The notes under the pieces are model-generated. The model made no database searches, had not been told where the DNA came from, and saw nothing but the letters and a program-made list of their open reading frames with translations. The position numbers and the translations under genes were made by a program. Positions 9,136 through 17,942 of a stretch of DNA of 64,000 nucleotides are shown piece by piece. Numbering within the stretch: position 1 is the first letter of the stretch; the number at the start of each line of letters is the position of its first letter. The stretch is from Cohnella algarum (GTDB lineage: Bacteria; Bacillota; Bacilli; Paenibacillales; Paenibacillaceae): positions 5,513,001-5,577,000 of the forward strand of contig NZ_JAFHKM010000002.1 in assembly GCF_016937515.1 (NCBI RefSeq), given 5' to 3'.

Positions 9136-9567
9136 CTATTCCGCCGTCCTCTCCTCCAGCACCCGCTTGAGCTTCCGCAGCTCTTCTTCGGCCGTCTCCA
9201 CGCCGTTCAGAAATTGCTCATGCGTCATGTCCGGCTGCTGGAACACGGTTACCATCACCGCGCACCCGTCGGGCCCTCTCGGCAGCACGCGCATCGGGTT
9301 CAGCGTTTTCCGCGCGGCCTCTTTTCCGTTCAACGGAACGACCCAATGATCCAGCACGCCGCTCTCGTTCCGCCCGGCAAAGCGGACGGCGGCTTCCCCT
9401 TCCGGCGTATCCGCAATCCATTCGTTTCCGGACTTGCGAAGCGATCGGAAAAAAGCGGGGGCCCACAACGGAAAATTGCCCGGATCGGACAAAAAATCGT
9501 AAGCGAGCGGAAACGAACATTCCGCAGGTTGAATCAGCGTTTTGGAACGCAAAACCGGTATCGCCAT
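9136..9567 (-). CDS. SRPBCC superfamily protein
   Basis: This 143-residue protein resembles the START/Bet v1-like SRPBCC fold: an N-terminal helical entry (AYDFLSDPGNFPLWAP), a beta-sheet middle (DHWVVPLNGKEAARKTLNP) and a long C-terminal helix ending ELRKLKRVLEE. Such proteins bind hydrophobic ligands; no catalytic residues are evident. The ATG at 9567 is chosen over an in-frame GTG six bases upstream because the GGAGAGG site overlaps the latter. It follows an AraC-type gene after 36 bases and is probably cotranscribed with it. The function is unknown. Confidence 0.65.
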   Translation of the reverse strand: MAIPVLRSKTLIQPAECSFPLAYDFLSDPGNFPLWAPAFFRSLRKSGNEWIADTPEGEAAVRFAGRNESGVLDHWVVPLNGKEAARKTLNPMRVLPRGPDGCAVMVTVFQQPDMTHEQFLNGVETAEEELRKLKRVLEERTAE

Positions 9568-9603
9568 CGGCACCTCTCCTTGTCCCGACTTCTCCCTTCC
9601 TTT

Positions 9604-10488
9604 TCATTTTATGGGTACGCTCAGCTTCGTATGATCGGTCATTCCGGCATATTCGGCGGCGGCAACGAGCGGCGATTCGCCGTAAAAGCGCTTGAATTCG
9701 CGGATCATGTGCGCCTGATCGGAGTAGCCGAAATCCGCCGCCATCCGGGAACCGTTCGCGATGCGCCCGTTTCGTACAACGGTCAGCACGTTCTGGAAGC
9801 GGACGATTTCGGAAAATTTTTTCGGGCCGAGGCCGACCCACCGGTCGAACACCCGGTTCAACTGGCGGGCGCTGACCGTTTCCGCCTTGGCCAATTCGCT
9901 CACGCTGCCGCATCCCTTGGCAACGAAAATCCGATACAGCGCGTTCGAAACGAGGCTGTCGTCGGGACGCCCGTTTTTCTCCAGCCTGCTCATTAGAAAA
10001 CGGTCTGCGACTTCGGCTTGCCTTTCGAATGAAGGCTGCGCGAACAGGCGCTCCGCAACCGTGCCGGCTCCGCCGGGGAGCAGCTCGTCCAGGCTGAATG
10101 CCCGCCCGGCAAATTCGGCCAGCGATGCTTTCAGCAGCGGATAAGCGCCTCCCGGGAAAAACCGGATGCCGAAGCTGCGGACAGGGCGATCGTCATGCTC
10201 GATCGCGAACGGTTCGTCGTATATGCCGCAATACCGGACGTTTACCCGGTTCGCCCCGGCATCGCATGCGAAAATAAAGTCCGAGCAGCCGTCCGGCACC
10301 ACCCGGTCGATCCCCTTGCGAGCGGCAAGCGGCGCCGTCTCCCGATACGGTTCCGCAGGCTCGGAAGTCCAGTAGCAGGATACGTATGGGCGCAGCGGCG
10401 CGGCGGGCAGCCGCTCCGCATAACGATAGGAAGCGACTCTGCCGCTTGCCTGGATCGGGCGAAACAGCGCGTGCAATTCCATGCTCAT
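9604..10488 (-). CDS. AraC family transcriptional regulator
   Basis: This 294-residue regulator has an N-terminal effector domain of the DUF6597 kind (LRPYVSCYWTSE, then VPDGCSDFIF) and a C-terminal AraC helix-turn-helix (about 195-280: SVSELAKAETVSARQLNRVF and a second HTH with RMAADFGYSDQAHMIREFKRF). The start at 10488 is preferred to an upstream one at 10557 because GGGAGGTG lies eight bases ahead of it. It is probably cotranscribed with the SRPBCC gene and may control it. The effector is unknown. Confidence 0.75.
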   Translation of the reverse strand: MSMELHALFRPIQASGRVASYRYAERLPAAPLRPYVSCYWTSEPAEPYRETAPLAARKGIDRVVPDGCSDFIFACDAGANRVNVRYCGIYDEPFAIEHDDRPVRSFGIRFFPGGAYPLLKASLAEFAGRAFSLDELLPGGAGTVAERLFAQPSFERQAEVADRFLMSRLEKNGRPDDSLVSNALYRIFVAKGCGSVSELAKAETVSARQLNRVFDRWVGLGPKKFSEIVRFQNVLTVVRNGRIANGSRMAADFGYSDQAHMIREFKRFYGESPLVAAAEYAGMTDHTKLSVPIK

Positions 10489-10591
10489 CCGGCGGCACCT
10501 CCCTTTCTTCCCATTATACCCGCTTGAGCGCGGGAACGCAGGATCGCGCAGGAGCAAGCGGGTTTGCTAGGCGAATAACTTCCGCATTCCG

Positions 10592-10622
10592 AAAAAAACC
10601 TTTACGGCCGCAGGCCGCAAAG
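10592..10622 (-). terminator. Intrinsic terminator of the fecCD operon
   Basis: On the minus strand CTTTGCGGCC and GGCCGTAAAG form a stem with a three-base loop, followed by a run of seven Ts, 16 bases after the permease stop. Confidence 0.85.
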
Positions 10623-10637
10623 GCAATAACGCGCAAG

Positions 10638-11675
10638 TCATTTCTGCTTCGCTCTGGAGAGCAGGTAAAGAAAGTAAGGAGCCCCGATGACCGCCACGAC
10701 GATGCCGGTCGGAATTTCCGACGGCTGAAGGATGACCCGGCCGATCGTGTCGGCGACGAGCAGCAGCAGGCCGCCGGTAAGCGCGGATGCCGGAACGAGC
10801 ACCTCGTGCCGCGATCCGACGAGCCGCCTGGCCAGGTGCGGCCCGATTAGGCCGATGAAGCTGATGCCGCCGCCGACGGCGACGCACGACCCGGCCAGCG
10901 CGACGGCTGCCAAGAGCAGCAGCAGCCGTTCCCTGCCGACGGGCGTGCCGAGCCCGGTGGCGAGCTGCTCGCCTAGGCTAAGGACGTTAAGCGTTCTGGA
11001 CTTGTAGAGAATGAACGGGAACAGCACGGCGATCCACGGCAGCAGCGCCAGCACGTACTTCCACGTTGTTCCCCAAATGCTCCCGGCCATCCAAACTTGC
11101 ACAAACTGATATTCGTTCGGATCCAGCCGAATCGTCAAGATAATCATCGCCGCCTGGATGGCCGCCGCGATCGCGATCCCGACGAGCACCATCCGCATCG
11201 GGGATATGCCTTCGTTTTTTTTGTAGGAGAGCAGCATGAGCAGCCCGGCCGTCGCGAACGCCCCGACCAGCGCCAGCACCGGGAGCAAAAAGACGGGCGC
11301 CGCTTCGTTCATCGGATAAAAGGAAACGAACAGGACGACCATCAGCCCGGCACCGGAATTGATGCCGAGAATGCCCGGGTCCGCGAGCGGATTGCGCGTA
11401 ATGCCTTGCAGCACGCATCCGGCCAACGCCAGACCCGCGCCGACCAGGATCGAGACGACGATGCGCGGCAGCCGAAAATCGAAAAGAATCAGATTTTGCT
11501 GCTCGGTTCCGTAGCCGAACAGCGTTTTGAAGACGTCGATCGGGGAAAGGCGCGTGTAACCGGTGTTCATGCTAACGACAAAAGCGATGACGATTAGCAC
11601 GGCCAACACGATAATGATCGTCCAGGAGCGGGCCGTCTTTCTGCCTTTCGCTTTTTGCAACGATGCGGTGCTCAC
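10638..11675 (-). CDS. FecCD-family iron-siderophore ABC transporter permease (second subunit)
   Basis: This 345-residue polytopic membrane protein has the BtuC/FecCD signatures RLPRIVVSILVGAGLALAG, the NPLADPGILGINSGAG loop and the C-terminal GGGISFIGLIGPHLARRLVG coupling region. The GTG start at 11675 is chosen because GGGAGGAGACGAC precedes it and its GTGA overlaps the stop of the upstream permease, which couples the two subunits. Its partner is the frameshifted permease upstream. No substrate-binding lipoprotein or FecE-type ATPase is next to the pair, so these must come from elsewhere (a shared ATPase such as YusV is known in Bacillus). Confidence 0.88.
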   Translation of the reverse strand: MSTASLQKAKGRKTARSWTIIIVLAVLIVIAFVVSMNTGYTRLSPIDVFKTLFGYGTEQQNLILFDFRLPRIVVSILVGAGLALAGCVLQGITRNPLADPGILGINSGAGLMVVLFVSFYPMNEAAPVFLLPVLALVGAFATAGLLMLLSYKKNEGISPMRMVLVGIAIAAAIQAAMIILTIRLDPNEYQFVQVWMAGSIWGTTWKYVLALLPWIAVLFPFILYKSRTLNVLSLGEQLATGLGTPVGRERLLLLLAAVALAGSCVAVGGGISFIGLIGPHLARRLVGSRHEVLVPASALTGGLLLLVADTIGRVILQPSEIPTGIVVAVIGAPYFLYLLSRAKQK

Positions 11676-12717
11676 GTCGTCTCCCTCCTCATGCGGCGAA
11701 TCAAATACAGGAAGAACGGAACGCCGATGACCGCAATAAGCGCCCCTACCGGCGTTTCGAAGCCGGGACGGACCATTCTCGCCGCGATATCGGCGAAAAC
11801 CATCAGCAGAGCACCGAGCACGGCCGAGCACGGAATGATCCAGCGGTAGTTGGCGCCGACGAGCATGCGCGAAATGTGCGGAATGACAAGTCCGACGAAA
11901 CTGATGCCGCCCACGGTGGCGACCGATGCGCCGGCCAAAATGAGGACGAGCACGGAGCCGAAAAATTTGACCCAGGCGGTCCGCACGCCGAGTCCAGACG
12001 CAACCTCGTCCCCGAGACTAAGCAGCGTAATCGAGCGCGACAAAATAAAGGCTCCGATCAGTCCGACTCCGATCCAGGGCACCATAACCTCGACCTGGGA
12101 CCACTTCGTCCCGGACACGCCGCCCGCGTACCAGAACGCGAGCTCTTGCCCGATTTTGAAATGGATCGAAATGCCCTCGCTGAGCGCGACGAGCAGCGCC
12201 GTGATCGCCGACCCTGCCAGAGCGAGCCGGACCGGAGACATGCCCCTCTGCCCGCCGAACTGATGCCGAACACGAGCACCGTTCCGAGCGCGGCGCCCAG
12301 AAACGAAAACAGCGTCACCTGGCCGAACGCCATTCCCGGAAAAAACGCGAAGCAGATCGCCAGCGCGAAAGCGGCTCCCGCATTGATGCCGAGCAAGCTC
12401 GGATCGCCCAGCGGATTGCGGGTCATCCCCTGCATGATCGCGCCCGACACGGCGAACGCGGCGCCGACGAAAGCGCCGACGATCGCGCGGGGCATCCGCA
12501 GTTCGCGGATGATTTGATGCTGGGTCAAGTCTCCGTTGAAGCGGAATACCGCTTCCCAGACGGTTGCCAGCTTGATGTCCGCGGCGCCGACCGAAATGGA
12601 CAGCGCAAGCGCGAAGGCAAGGGCCGCCACGCCGCCGATCAGGATGATCGTGGCGGTAAGCGGCCGCGAACGCACCTTCGGCGCTTCTTGCGACACGGGA
12701 TCGATGGATGATGTCAT
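11672..12717 (-). pseudogene. FecCD-family iron-siderophore permease (first subunit), one-base frameshift
   Basis: The first part (12717 down to about 12247) reads as a FecCD permease with SISVGAADIKLATVWEAVF, RELRMPRAIVGAFVGAAFAV and NPLGDPSLLGINAGAAFALA; the second part continues in another frame from MSPVRLALAGSAITALLV to the stop at 11672. The break is at a run of four Gs on the coding strand (12243-12246). Adding one G gives AGRGGMSPVRLALAG, the usual family sequence, and a 348-residue protein. The gene is otherwise intact and ends in the GTGA overlap with its partner, so a sequencing error is more likely than decay. Confidence 0.85.
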
Positions 12718-12773
12718 GAGCGTGAGAACCTGCCTTATTCGAATTAAGTGAGTCGGATACGGAATTCCGGCTT

Positions 12774-14495
12774 TCAGTTCAAGGTGCCGAACTGGGCCCG
12801 ATGCAAACGGCTGTAGATGCCTCCGGCCGACACGAGCTCCTCGTGCCTGCCCTGCTCGCCGATGCCGTCCTCGGTCACGACCACGATGCGGTCGGCGTTT
12901 TTGATCGTGGCGAGACGGTGGGCGATGACGAGCGTCGTTCGCCCTTGCGACAATTCCGCCAACGATTGCTGAATGGCCGCTTCCGTTTCCGTATCGAGCG
13001 CGGACGTCGCCTCGTCCAGGATGAGGATCGGCGGATTTTTCAGGAACATTCTGGCGATCGCGAGCCGCTGCTTTTGGCCTCCGGACAGCTTGACGCCCCG
13101 CTCGCCGATGACCGTCGCCAGCCCTTCGGGCTGGGCCGCGATAAACTCGTCCAGCTTCGCCCGGCGCGCGGCTTCCCAAATTTCTTCGTCGGACGCGGTC
13201 AGCTTGCCGTACGCGATATTTTCCCGGATCGTGCCGGCAAACAGGAACACGTCCTGCTGGACGATGCCGATTTGGCGGCGCAGCGACTCCAGCTTGATCC
13301 CTTTGATGTCCATTCCGTCGATCGAAATCGTGCCGGAGTCCGCCTCGTAAAATCGGGGCAGCAGGCTGCAAAGCGTCGTTTTTCCGGCGCCGGACGGACC
13401 GACGAAGGCGACCGTTTCGCCCGGACGGATCGTCAGGTCGACGTTTCGCAAAATCGGCGAGTGCCGCTCATAGCCGAACGACACGTTTTGAAAACGGATG
13501 TGCCCTTTCAAATAATCGACCGCGACCGCGTCGGGCGCGTCCGCGATATCCGGCGCGGTATTCAACAGCTCCACGTATCGATTGAAGCCGGCAAAGCCTT
13601 TCGGATAGCTTTCGATGACGGCGTTGATTTTTTCGATCGGGCGAAACAGGACGTTGACGAGCAATATAAACGCCATGAATTCGCCGTACTGCAAATCGTC
13701 GTTGAATACGAACCAGGCGCCGCAAATCATGACGAACAGCGTCACGAGCCTCATCAGCATATAGCTGAGCGAGCTGTTTTTGCCCATGATCTTGTAAGCG
13801 ATCAATTTGGCGGTACGATAGCGCTCATTGTTGACGGCGAACAGTTCCTTCTCGTATTTTTCGTTGGAGAAGGCCTGCACGACGCGAATGCCGCCGATGT
13901 TGTCCTCGACCCGCGCGTTGAAGTCGGCCATGTCCGTGAACATGCGGCGGAACGCCTTCGTCATTTTCGCATTGAAATAAACCGCCAGCACGATCATGAA
14001 CGGCACCGTGACAAACGTCAGCAAAGCCAGCTCCGGATGGATGTTCAGCATGAGCGCGAACGCGCCGGCAAGCGTCATCACCGCGATGAAGAGGTCTTCC
14101 GGACCGTGATGGGCGACTTCGCCGATTTCGTTCAGATCGTTGGTCATTCTCGACAGCAAATGCCCCGTCTTATTGTTGTCGAAAAAACGGAACGACAATT
14201 TTTGAATATGGTTGAACAACGTTTTGCGCATGTCCCGTTCGATGTTGATGCCGAGCATATGTCCCCAATACGCAACGACGAAGTTTAGTACCGTATTGAT
14301 CGCATAAACGGCCAGCAGCCCGGCGCAAGCCCACAGAATCAGTTCCCAATTCTTGCTCGGCAGCAAATCGTCGACGACGCAGTTGACGGCAAGCGGAAAC
14401 CCGAGCTCGAGCAGCGCGGCGATGACGGCGCAAGAAAAATCGAGAAAAAACAACGCTTTGTAAGGGCGATAATAGGAAAAAAACTTGCGAACCAA
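12774..14495 (-). CDS. ABC exporter-type ATP-binding/permease protein
   Basis: This 573-residue half-transporter has an N-terminal six-helix exporter domain (about 1-310) and a C-terminal ATPase with Walker A GPSGAGKTTLCS, signature LSGGQKQRLAIARM and Walker B PPILILDEATSALD. The TTG start follows GGGGGTG. The gene is first in a minus-strand operon with two FecCD permeases and is preceded by a promoter with a Fur box, so it is probably made under iron limitation. It could export a siderophore or, as proposed for IrtAB-like proteins, handle an iron-siderophore; sequence does not settle this. Confidence 0.85.
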   Translation of the reverse strand: MVRKFFSYYRPYKALFFLDFSCAVIAALLELGFPLAVNCVVDDLLPSKNWELILWACAGLLAVYAINTVLNFVVAYWGHMLGINIERDMRKTLFNHIQKLSFRFFDNNKTGHLLSRMTNDLNEIGEVAHHGPEDLFIAVMTLAGAFALMLNIHPELALLTFVTVPFMIVLAVYFNAKMTKAFRRMFTDMADFNARVEDNIGGIRVVQAFSNEKYEKELFAVNNERYRTAKLIAYKIMGKNSSLSYMLMRLVTLFVMICGAWFVFNDDLQYGEFMAFILLVNVLFRPIEKINAVIESYPKGFAGFNRYVELLNTAPDIADAPDAVAVDYLKGHIRFQNVSFGYERHSPILRNVDLTIRPGETVAFVGPSGAGKTTLCSLLPRFYEADSGTISIDGMDIKGIKLESLRRQIGIVQQDVFLFAGTIRENIAYGKLTASDEEIWEAARRAKLDEFIAAQPEGLATVIGERGVKLSGGQKQRLAIARMFLKNPPILILDEATSALDTETEAAIQQSLAELSQGRTTLVIAHRLATIKNADRIVVVTEDGIGEQGRHEELVSAGGIYSRLHRAQFGTLN

Positions 14496-14569
14496 CTACG
14501 AGGCACCCCCGAGATTCAATCGATTATGTATGAAGCGTCATGCGGCTAACGTCCTCCGATCGCCAAAAA

Positions 14570-14623
14570 TGAGAATGGTTATCAATTGCATTCTATTGTA
14601 CCGCATTCCCCGCCTCCTATCAA
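14570..14623 (-). promoter_or_regulatory. Sigma-A promoter with Fur box for the ABC/fecCD operon
   Basis: On the minus strand TTGATA (14618-14623) and TACAAT (14595-14600) are separated by 17 bases. Just downstream, TGATAACCATTCTCA (14570-14584) matches the 7-1-7 Fur consensus TGATAATNATTATCA at most positions. The overlap with the transcription start fits iron-dependent repression. Confidence 0.75.
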
Positions 14624-14652
14624 CGGTCATTTACGATACTTGGATCGCGTGA

Positions 14653-14695
14653 AAACAATAAAAACGCCTCCGGCGGGTTTTCCCGCCTGGAGGCG
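14653..14695 (-). terminator. Intrinsic terminator of the parvulin foldase gene
   Basis: CGCCTCC pairs with GGAGGCG around an inner GCGGG/CCCGC stem (14665-14695); on the minus strand it is followed by TTTTTATTGTTTT. Confidence 0.85.
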
Positions 14696-14719
14696 CATTC
14701 TCGCGTATCCTCGAAGCCG

Positions 14720-15838
14720 TTATTCCGTTGCGCCGCTTGCGGCCGGGGATTCGGTTTCGGCGCTTGCGGCCGGGGATTCCGTTCCCGCGCTTGCCGAAGG
14801 CGCCGTTTCGGCCGCCGTCGCGTCTTCGCCGGTCAAAAGATTTTTGTATGCGGCGTCTTTCTTTGCCTGCTCGTACCATTCGTTGAAGCCTTCGTTCGCC
14901 TTGGCGTCCAGGTAAGCCGCCTTGACCTTGTCATGAACCTCTTCATAAGCCGGAACGGACGCTTCCTGCTTGTCGGTCACTTTTATAATGTGGAACCCGT
15001 TCGGAGATTCGACGACGCCGCTCAATTCTCCTACGTTCAGGGCGAATGCGGCCGTTTCGAACGGTTCGTTCATGACGCCTCTTCCGAAAAAGCCGAGATC
15101 TCCGCCGCTGTCCTTGGAGCCGGGATCCAGCGATTTTTCCTGGGCGAGCGTCGCGAAGTCGGCGCCTTCCTTCAACTGCTTGAGAACCGCTTCCGCTTCT
15201 TCCTTCGTGTCCAGCAAAATGTGCGAAGCCTTCACTTGTTCCTCGGTACCGAAAGAAGCTTGGTTTTCTTCGTAATACGCCTTCAAATCCTCGTCGCTGG
15301 GAGCCAGTTTCTCTTCGAAAATGCCGCGGAGCAGTAGTTGCGGACGAATCGCCTGCTCCTTGTAGTCTTCAAGCGTTAAATTGCTGTAAGCGAGCGCCTG
15401 CTCGAACTCCTCGTCGGTCGTAAAACCGTTTTGCTGCTTGATCTCCTCGATCGCCGCATCGTACTCCGCATCGGCTACTTCCACGCCGGCCTTCTCCGCT
15501 TCGTACTCGAACAGCCTGAGCAGCATGTATTGATCCAAAATTTGACCGGCTTGCGTTTCGCCCCCGATTTGCTTGACGATTTCATCGTAGAGCTCGGTTT
15601 TCGTCACCTGCTCGCCGCCAACCTCGCCCACCGCTTCGCTGGCTTCGCTTTCGCCCGCTCCGCCGAGGGAGGTGATGACCAGCGCGATCAGCGCGATTGC
15701 CGTAATGATCCACGGCAGAACCGAATTGACGCTCGCGCCGGATTTTTTCGCTGTCGGCGCGATTGGCGCGGCGACCGGCTTGTCCGGTTCCCCGCCGTTT
15801 TGTTGCCGTTGACCCTGTTCCTTTTCCAAATCGCTCAT
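14720..15838 (-). CDS. PrsA/SurA-like peptidyl-prolyl isomerase, membrane anchored
   Basis: This 372-residue extracytoplasmic foldase has a short Gln/Pro-rich cytosolic start, a single transmembrane helix (about 38-60, VLPWIITAIALIALVITSL), a SurA-N-like helical region and a parvulin domain (about 200-295, with QVKASHILLDTKEEAEAVL and GGDLGFFGRG). The tail repeats TESPAAS-like units. Unlike typical PrsA it lacks a lipobox cysteine, so it is anchored by the helix. It would assist folding of secreted proteins at the outer membrane face. It has its own terminator; upstream lies the IS110 element. Confidence 0.82.
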   Translation of the reverse strand: MSDLEKEQGQRQQNGGEPDKPVAAPIAPTAKKSGASVNSVLPWIITAIALIALVITSLGGAGESEASEAVGEVGGEQVTKTELYDEIVKQIGGETQAGQILDQYMLLRLFEYEAEKAGVEVADAEYDAAIEEIKQQNGFTTDEEFEQALAYSNLTLEDYKEQAIRPQLLLRGIFEEKLAPSDEDLKAYYEENQASFGTEEQVKASHILLDTKEEAEAVLKQLKEGADFATLAQEKSLDPGSKDSGGDLGFFGRGVMNEPFETAAFALNVGELSGVVESPNGFHIIKVTDKQEASVPAYEEVHDKVKAAYLDAKANEGFNEWYEQAKKDAAYKNLLTGEDATAAETAPSASAGTESPAASAETESPAASGATE

Positions 15839-15972
15839 CCTTCAAAAATCCTCCCTCAATAAATTAATCTTTTCTCCGTTTTTCTCGCATTTTCTCAGGA
15901 TTTCAACTTTGACATCCGAGGCTCCCTTGGATAAGATTTGACGCGGAGCGAATATTTGGGATCGACCTGTTG

Positions 15973-16180
15973 GCGGGAATAGAGGTGGGGACCACCCCGC
16001 TTTTTGAAAGCCGTATGGTCGCATATGGATCTCCACATGTGCCCTTGCGGTTTACCCTCCCATATCTCCCTGGGTCGTTGCCCTTACATTCCTTCGTTCT
16101 ACCTCTCAAGGGGTGGAGGCCAGGTTAGCTCCTTTACGGGGTCGTTGCCCTAATGGAATCGATTACTCCCAGCCTATCCG
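15973..16180 (-). ncRNA. Candidate bridge/seek RNA of the IS110-family element
   Basis: The non-coding segment 3' of the transposase gene is rich in pairing. The 13-mer GGGTCGTTGCCCT occurs twice, at 16072-16084 and 16139-16151, 67 bases apart. ATATGG and CCATAT can close a stem around 16022-16066, and GCGGG...GTGG/CCAC...CCCGC pairs at 15973-16000. In IS1111-type members of the IS110 family the guide RNA is encoded downstream of the transposase, which matches this position. The RNA limits and guide loops are not established. Confidence 0.4.
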
Positions 16181-16232
16181 TGCTTCGTTTGTCAAAGATC
16201 AACATGTGTGTAAGCGATGAAACCAAAGTGAG

Positions 16233-17549
16233 TTATCCATCTGTGAATGAATTAAGCTGCCGCTTGCAATTGAGCCTCCCGATGGGGCCGAGTACTTTGC
16301 TGACGTCATAGTTCTTCTGTTTACGGCCTAGCTCAAACATGACTCGAATGAGCTTGCTCGAAATCGCAATCATCGACTGCTTTTTTTTCAGCGGATTATC
16401 CCGGCGCGTCGTGAAGTACAGGTGCAGTGCGCGGAACTCCGGATTTTTGGCAACCAAGGTCAATGCCGCCCGGTACAGCAAAGCCCGGAGACGACAACGA
16501 CCTCGCTTGCTGATGGTCGTTTCCCCTTTGTGAAGCCCGGAGCTGTTTTCTCGCAGGCTGAGACCGGCGTGACGAACGATTTGCCTGCTGTGATCGTAGC
16601 CGCTCAAGTCTCCGACTTCCGCCAGGAATCCTGCCACAGTGATGAGGCCGATACACGGAATGCTCATCATGTGGGTGGCGCCCGGAATCTGTTCCACCAG
16701 ATCCGCCACATGCTCCATCAGTTGTTCGATCTGCCTGCACAGCATGGCGTACTGTTCCAAATACATGGCTAGCTCATGTTTGGCCGCCGTAGCGCCTTCC
16801 GTGAGGCCGATGGACGTTTGGGCTTTCCGGTAGAGCAGTCCCGCTCTCTTGGGGCCCACAGCTCGTTTCACATCGTTCTTCTTCCAAGTCGCCACGACTG
16901 TCGTTTCGCCGGCGGAGACGACGTCTTGTGGCAGCGGAAAGTGTTGCAACGTAATGAGCGAGGCCTTGCCTTCCCAGTCTTTAAACACTTGCCTATATTC
17001 GGGAAAGAAGCGATCCAGCCAATTGTGGATTCTTCCTTTCACCCGATTCAAATCCCCGCATAGACGGTCACGCTGGTTCATCAGTACACGCAGGTCGGCG
17101 TAAACACCCTCCGGCAGCTGCGGCTGTGTATAGCGTCCGTCGATGACGAGTTTGGCGACGACCTTCGCATCTTTGATGTCGTTCTTGGTCGGCGAGTTGT
17201 CGTCGAGTTCCTTGCTTTTCTTGACGTGATGCGGATTCACGAGCACCACTTCGATGCTGCGCTGCTTCAGGAAGTGAAACAGCGGGAACCAGTAGTGCCC
17301 GGTGGGCTCTACGCCAAGTAGTACGTCCGTCAGTCCATGTTCTTGCTGGATGGATTCGGCCCAGGCCAACAAGTCCAGTAGGCCATTCTCGTCGTTCTGG
17401 AACAGGCAACGCTTACCGAGCTCAATGCCACGGTAGGTGAAGGCCCGAGCGACATGGTTGTGCTTCGCGATATCCGTCCCGATGACCAATGTTGTTTCAG
17501 AAATTCTCGAAATCCGTTGATTTTGCTTGCTCGATTGGTTAAACTTCAT
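16233..17549 (-). CDS. IS110 family transposase (DEDD recombinase)
   Basis: This 438-residue protein has the N-terminal RuvC-like DEDD domain with Asp26 (GTDIAKH), Glu81 (GVEPTGHYW), Asp124 and Asp127 (NDIKDAKVVAKL), and the C-terminal transposase domain with IPCIGLITVAGFLAEVGD and LRENSSGLHKGETTISKRG, where the catalytic serine is expected. The ATG at 17549 is chosen over an upstream start because GGAGGA stands eight bases ahead. All catalytic residues are present, so it may be active. It moves DNA with the help of a guide RNA encoded by the element. Confidence 0.93.
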   Translation of the reverse strand: MKFNQSSKQNQRISRISETTLVIGTDIAKHNHVARAFTYRGIELGKRCLFQNDENGLLDLLAWAESIQQEHGLTDVLLGVEPTGHYWFPLFHFLKQRSIEVVLVNPHHVKKSKELDDNSPTKNDIKDAKVVAKLVIDGRYTQPQLPEGVYADLRVLMNQRDRLCGDLNRVKGRIHNWLDRFFPEYRQVFKDWEGKASLITLQHFPLPQDVVSAGETTVVATWKKNDVKRAVGPKRAGLLYRKAQTSIGLTEGATAAKHELAMYLEQYAMLCRQIEQLMEHVADLVEQIPGATHMMSIPCIGLITVAGFLAEVGDLSGYDHSRQIVRHAGLSLRENSSGLHKGETTISKRGRCRLRALLYRAALTLVAKNPEFRALHLYFTTRRDNPLKKKQSMIAISSKLIRVMFELGRKQKNYDVSKVLGPIGRLNCKRQLNSFTDG

Positions 17550-17776
17550 AGTGAGCGTCCTCCTCTTAATTAGGGCAGTGAATGTGCACCATTCCGAGAC
17601 CCAGCATACAGGAGGCGCTTTTTGTTTTGCAAACCGCATTTTAATTCATTACAGGAATGGCTCCTTGTATGAAATAAGCCTATTGGTCTACTATAACAAA
17701 TTGTCGCGGATTTTCCTTAATGTAACCTAAAAATCGCAAAAAATAAGCGCCCGGACCGAAAAGAACCGAATACCCG

Positions 17777-17806
17777 TTTACAGATGAGCTCTGTCTATAC
17801 TATAGT
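17777..17806 (+). promoter_or_regulatory. Putative sigma-A promoter of the rraA-like gene
   Basis: TTTACA (17777-17782) and TATAGT (17801-17806) are separated by 18 bases. Transcription would begin near 17813 and run into the hairpin at 17835. Confidence 0.5.
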
Positions 17807-17834
17807 AGAAGAAAGTGAATGCAGACAGGCAATG

Positions 17835-17876
17835 AGGCCCATTCGGGAAATCGTCCCGAACCGGGTCTTTTTTTGT
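17835..17876 (+). terminator. Terminator or attenuator in the rraA-like leader
   Basis: AGGCCC and TTCGGGA pair with TCCCGAA and GGGTCT to form a two-part hairpin directly followed by seven Ts. No plus-strand gene lies between the promoter at 17777 and this hairpin, so it would act on the leader of the downstream gene unless it is a remnant left by IS insertion. Confidence 0.65.
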
Positions 17877-17942
17877 TTTTTCCAGCCTGCAGGCGCTTAC
17901 CCGGCCGGATGCCGGAATCACTTCAAAGGAGAGAGGCAAGCG

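Larger units (their letters stand above)
15960..17600 (-). mobile_element. IS110-family insertion sequence (ends not determined)
   Basis: The element comprises the DEDD transposase gene and about 270 bases of structured non-coding DNA downstream of it. IS110 elements lack long terminal repeats and make no sizeable target duplication, so the limits given are approximate; I found no convincing inverted repeat. It separates the parvulin gene from the rraA-like gene. Confidence 0.6.

Noticed and set aside
15880..17720. Similar direct blocks at both sides of the IS (GCATTTT, CAGGA, GGCTCC)
   Set aside because: The blocks are short, unevenly spaced and in direct order; IS110 elements do not need such repeats, so they were not used to set the ends.
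17835..17876. ANTAR-type hairpin in the rraA leader
   Set aside because: The loop is not a six-base loop with the expected A and G, and no second hairpin is found upstream within the transcript.
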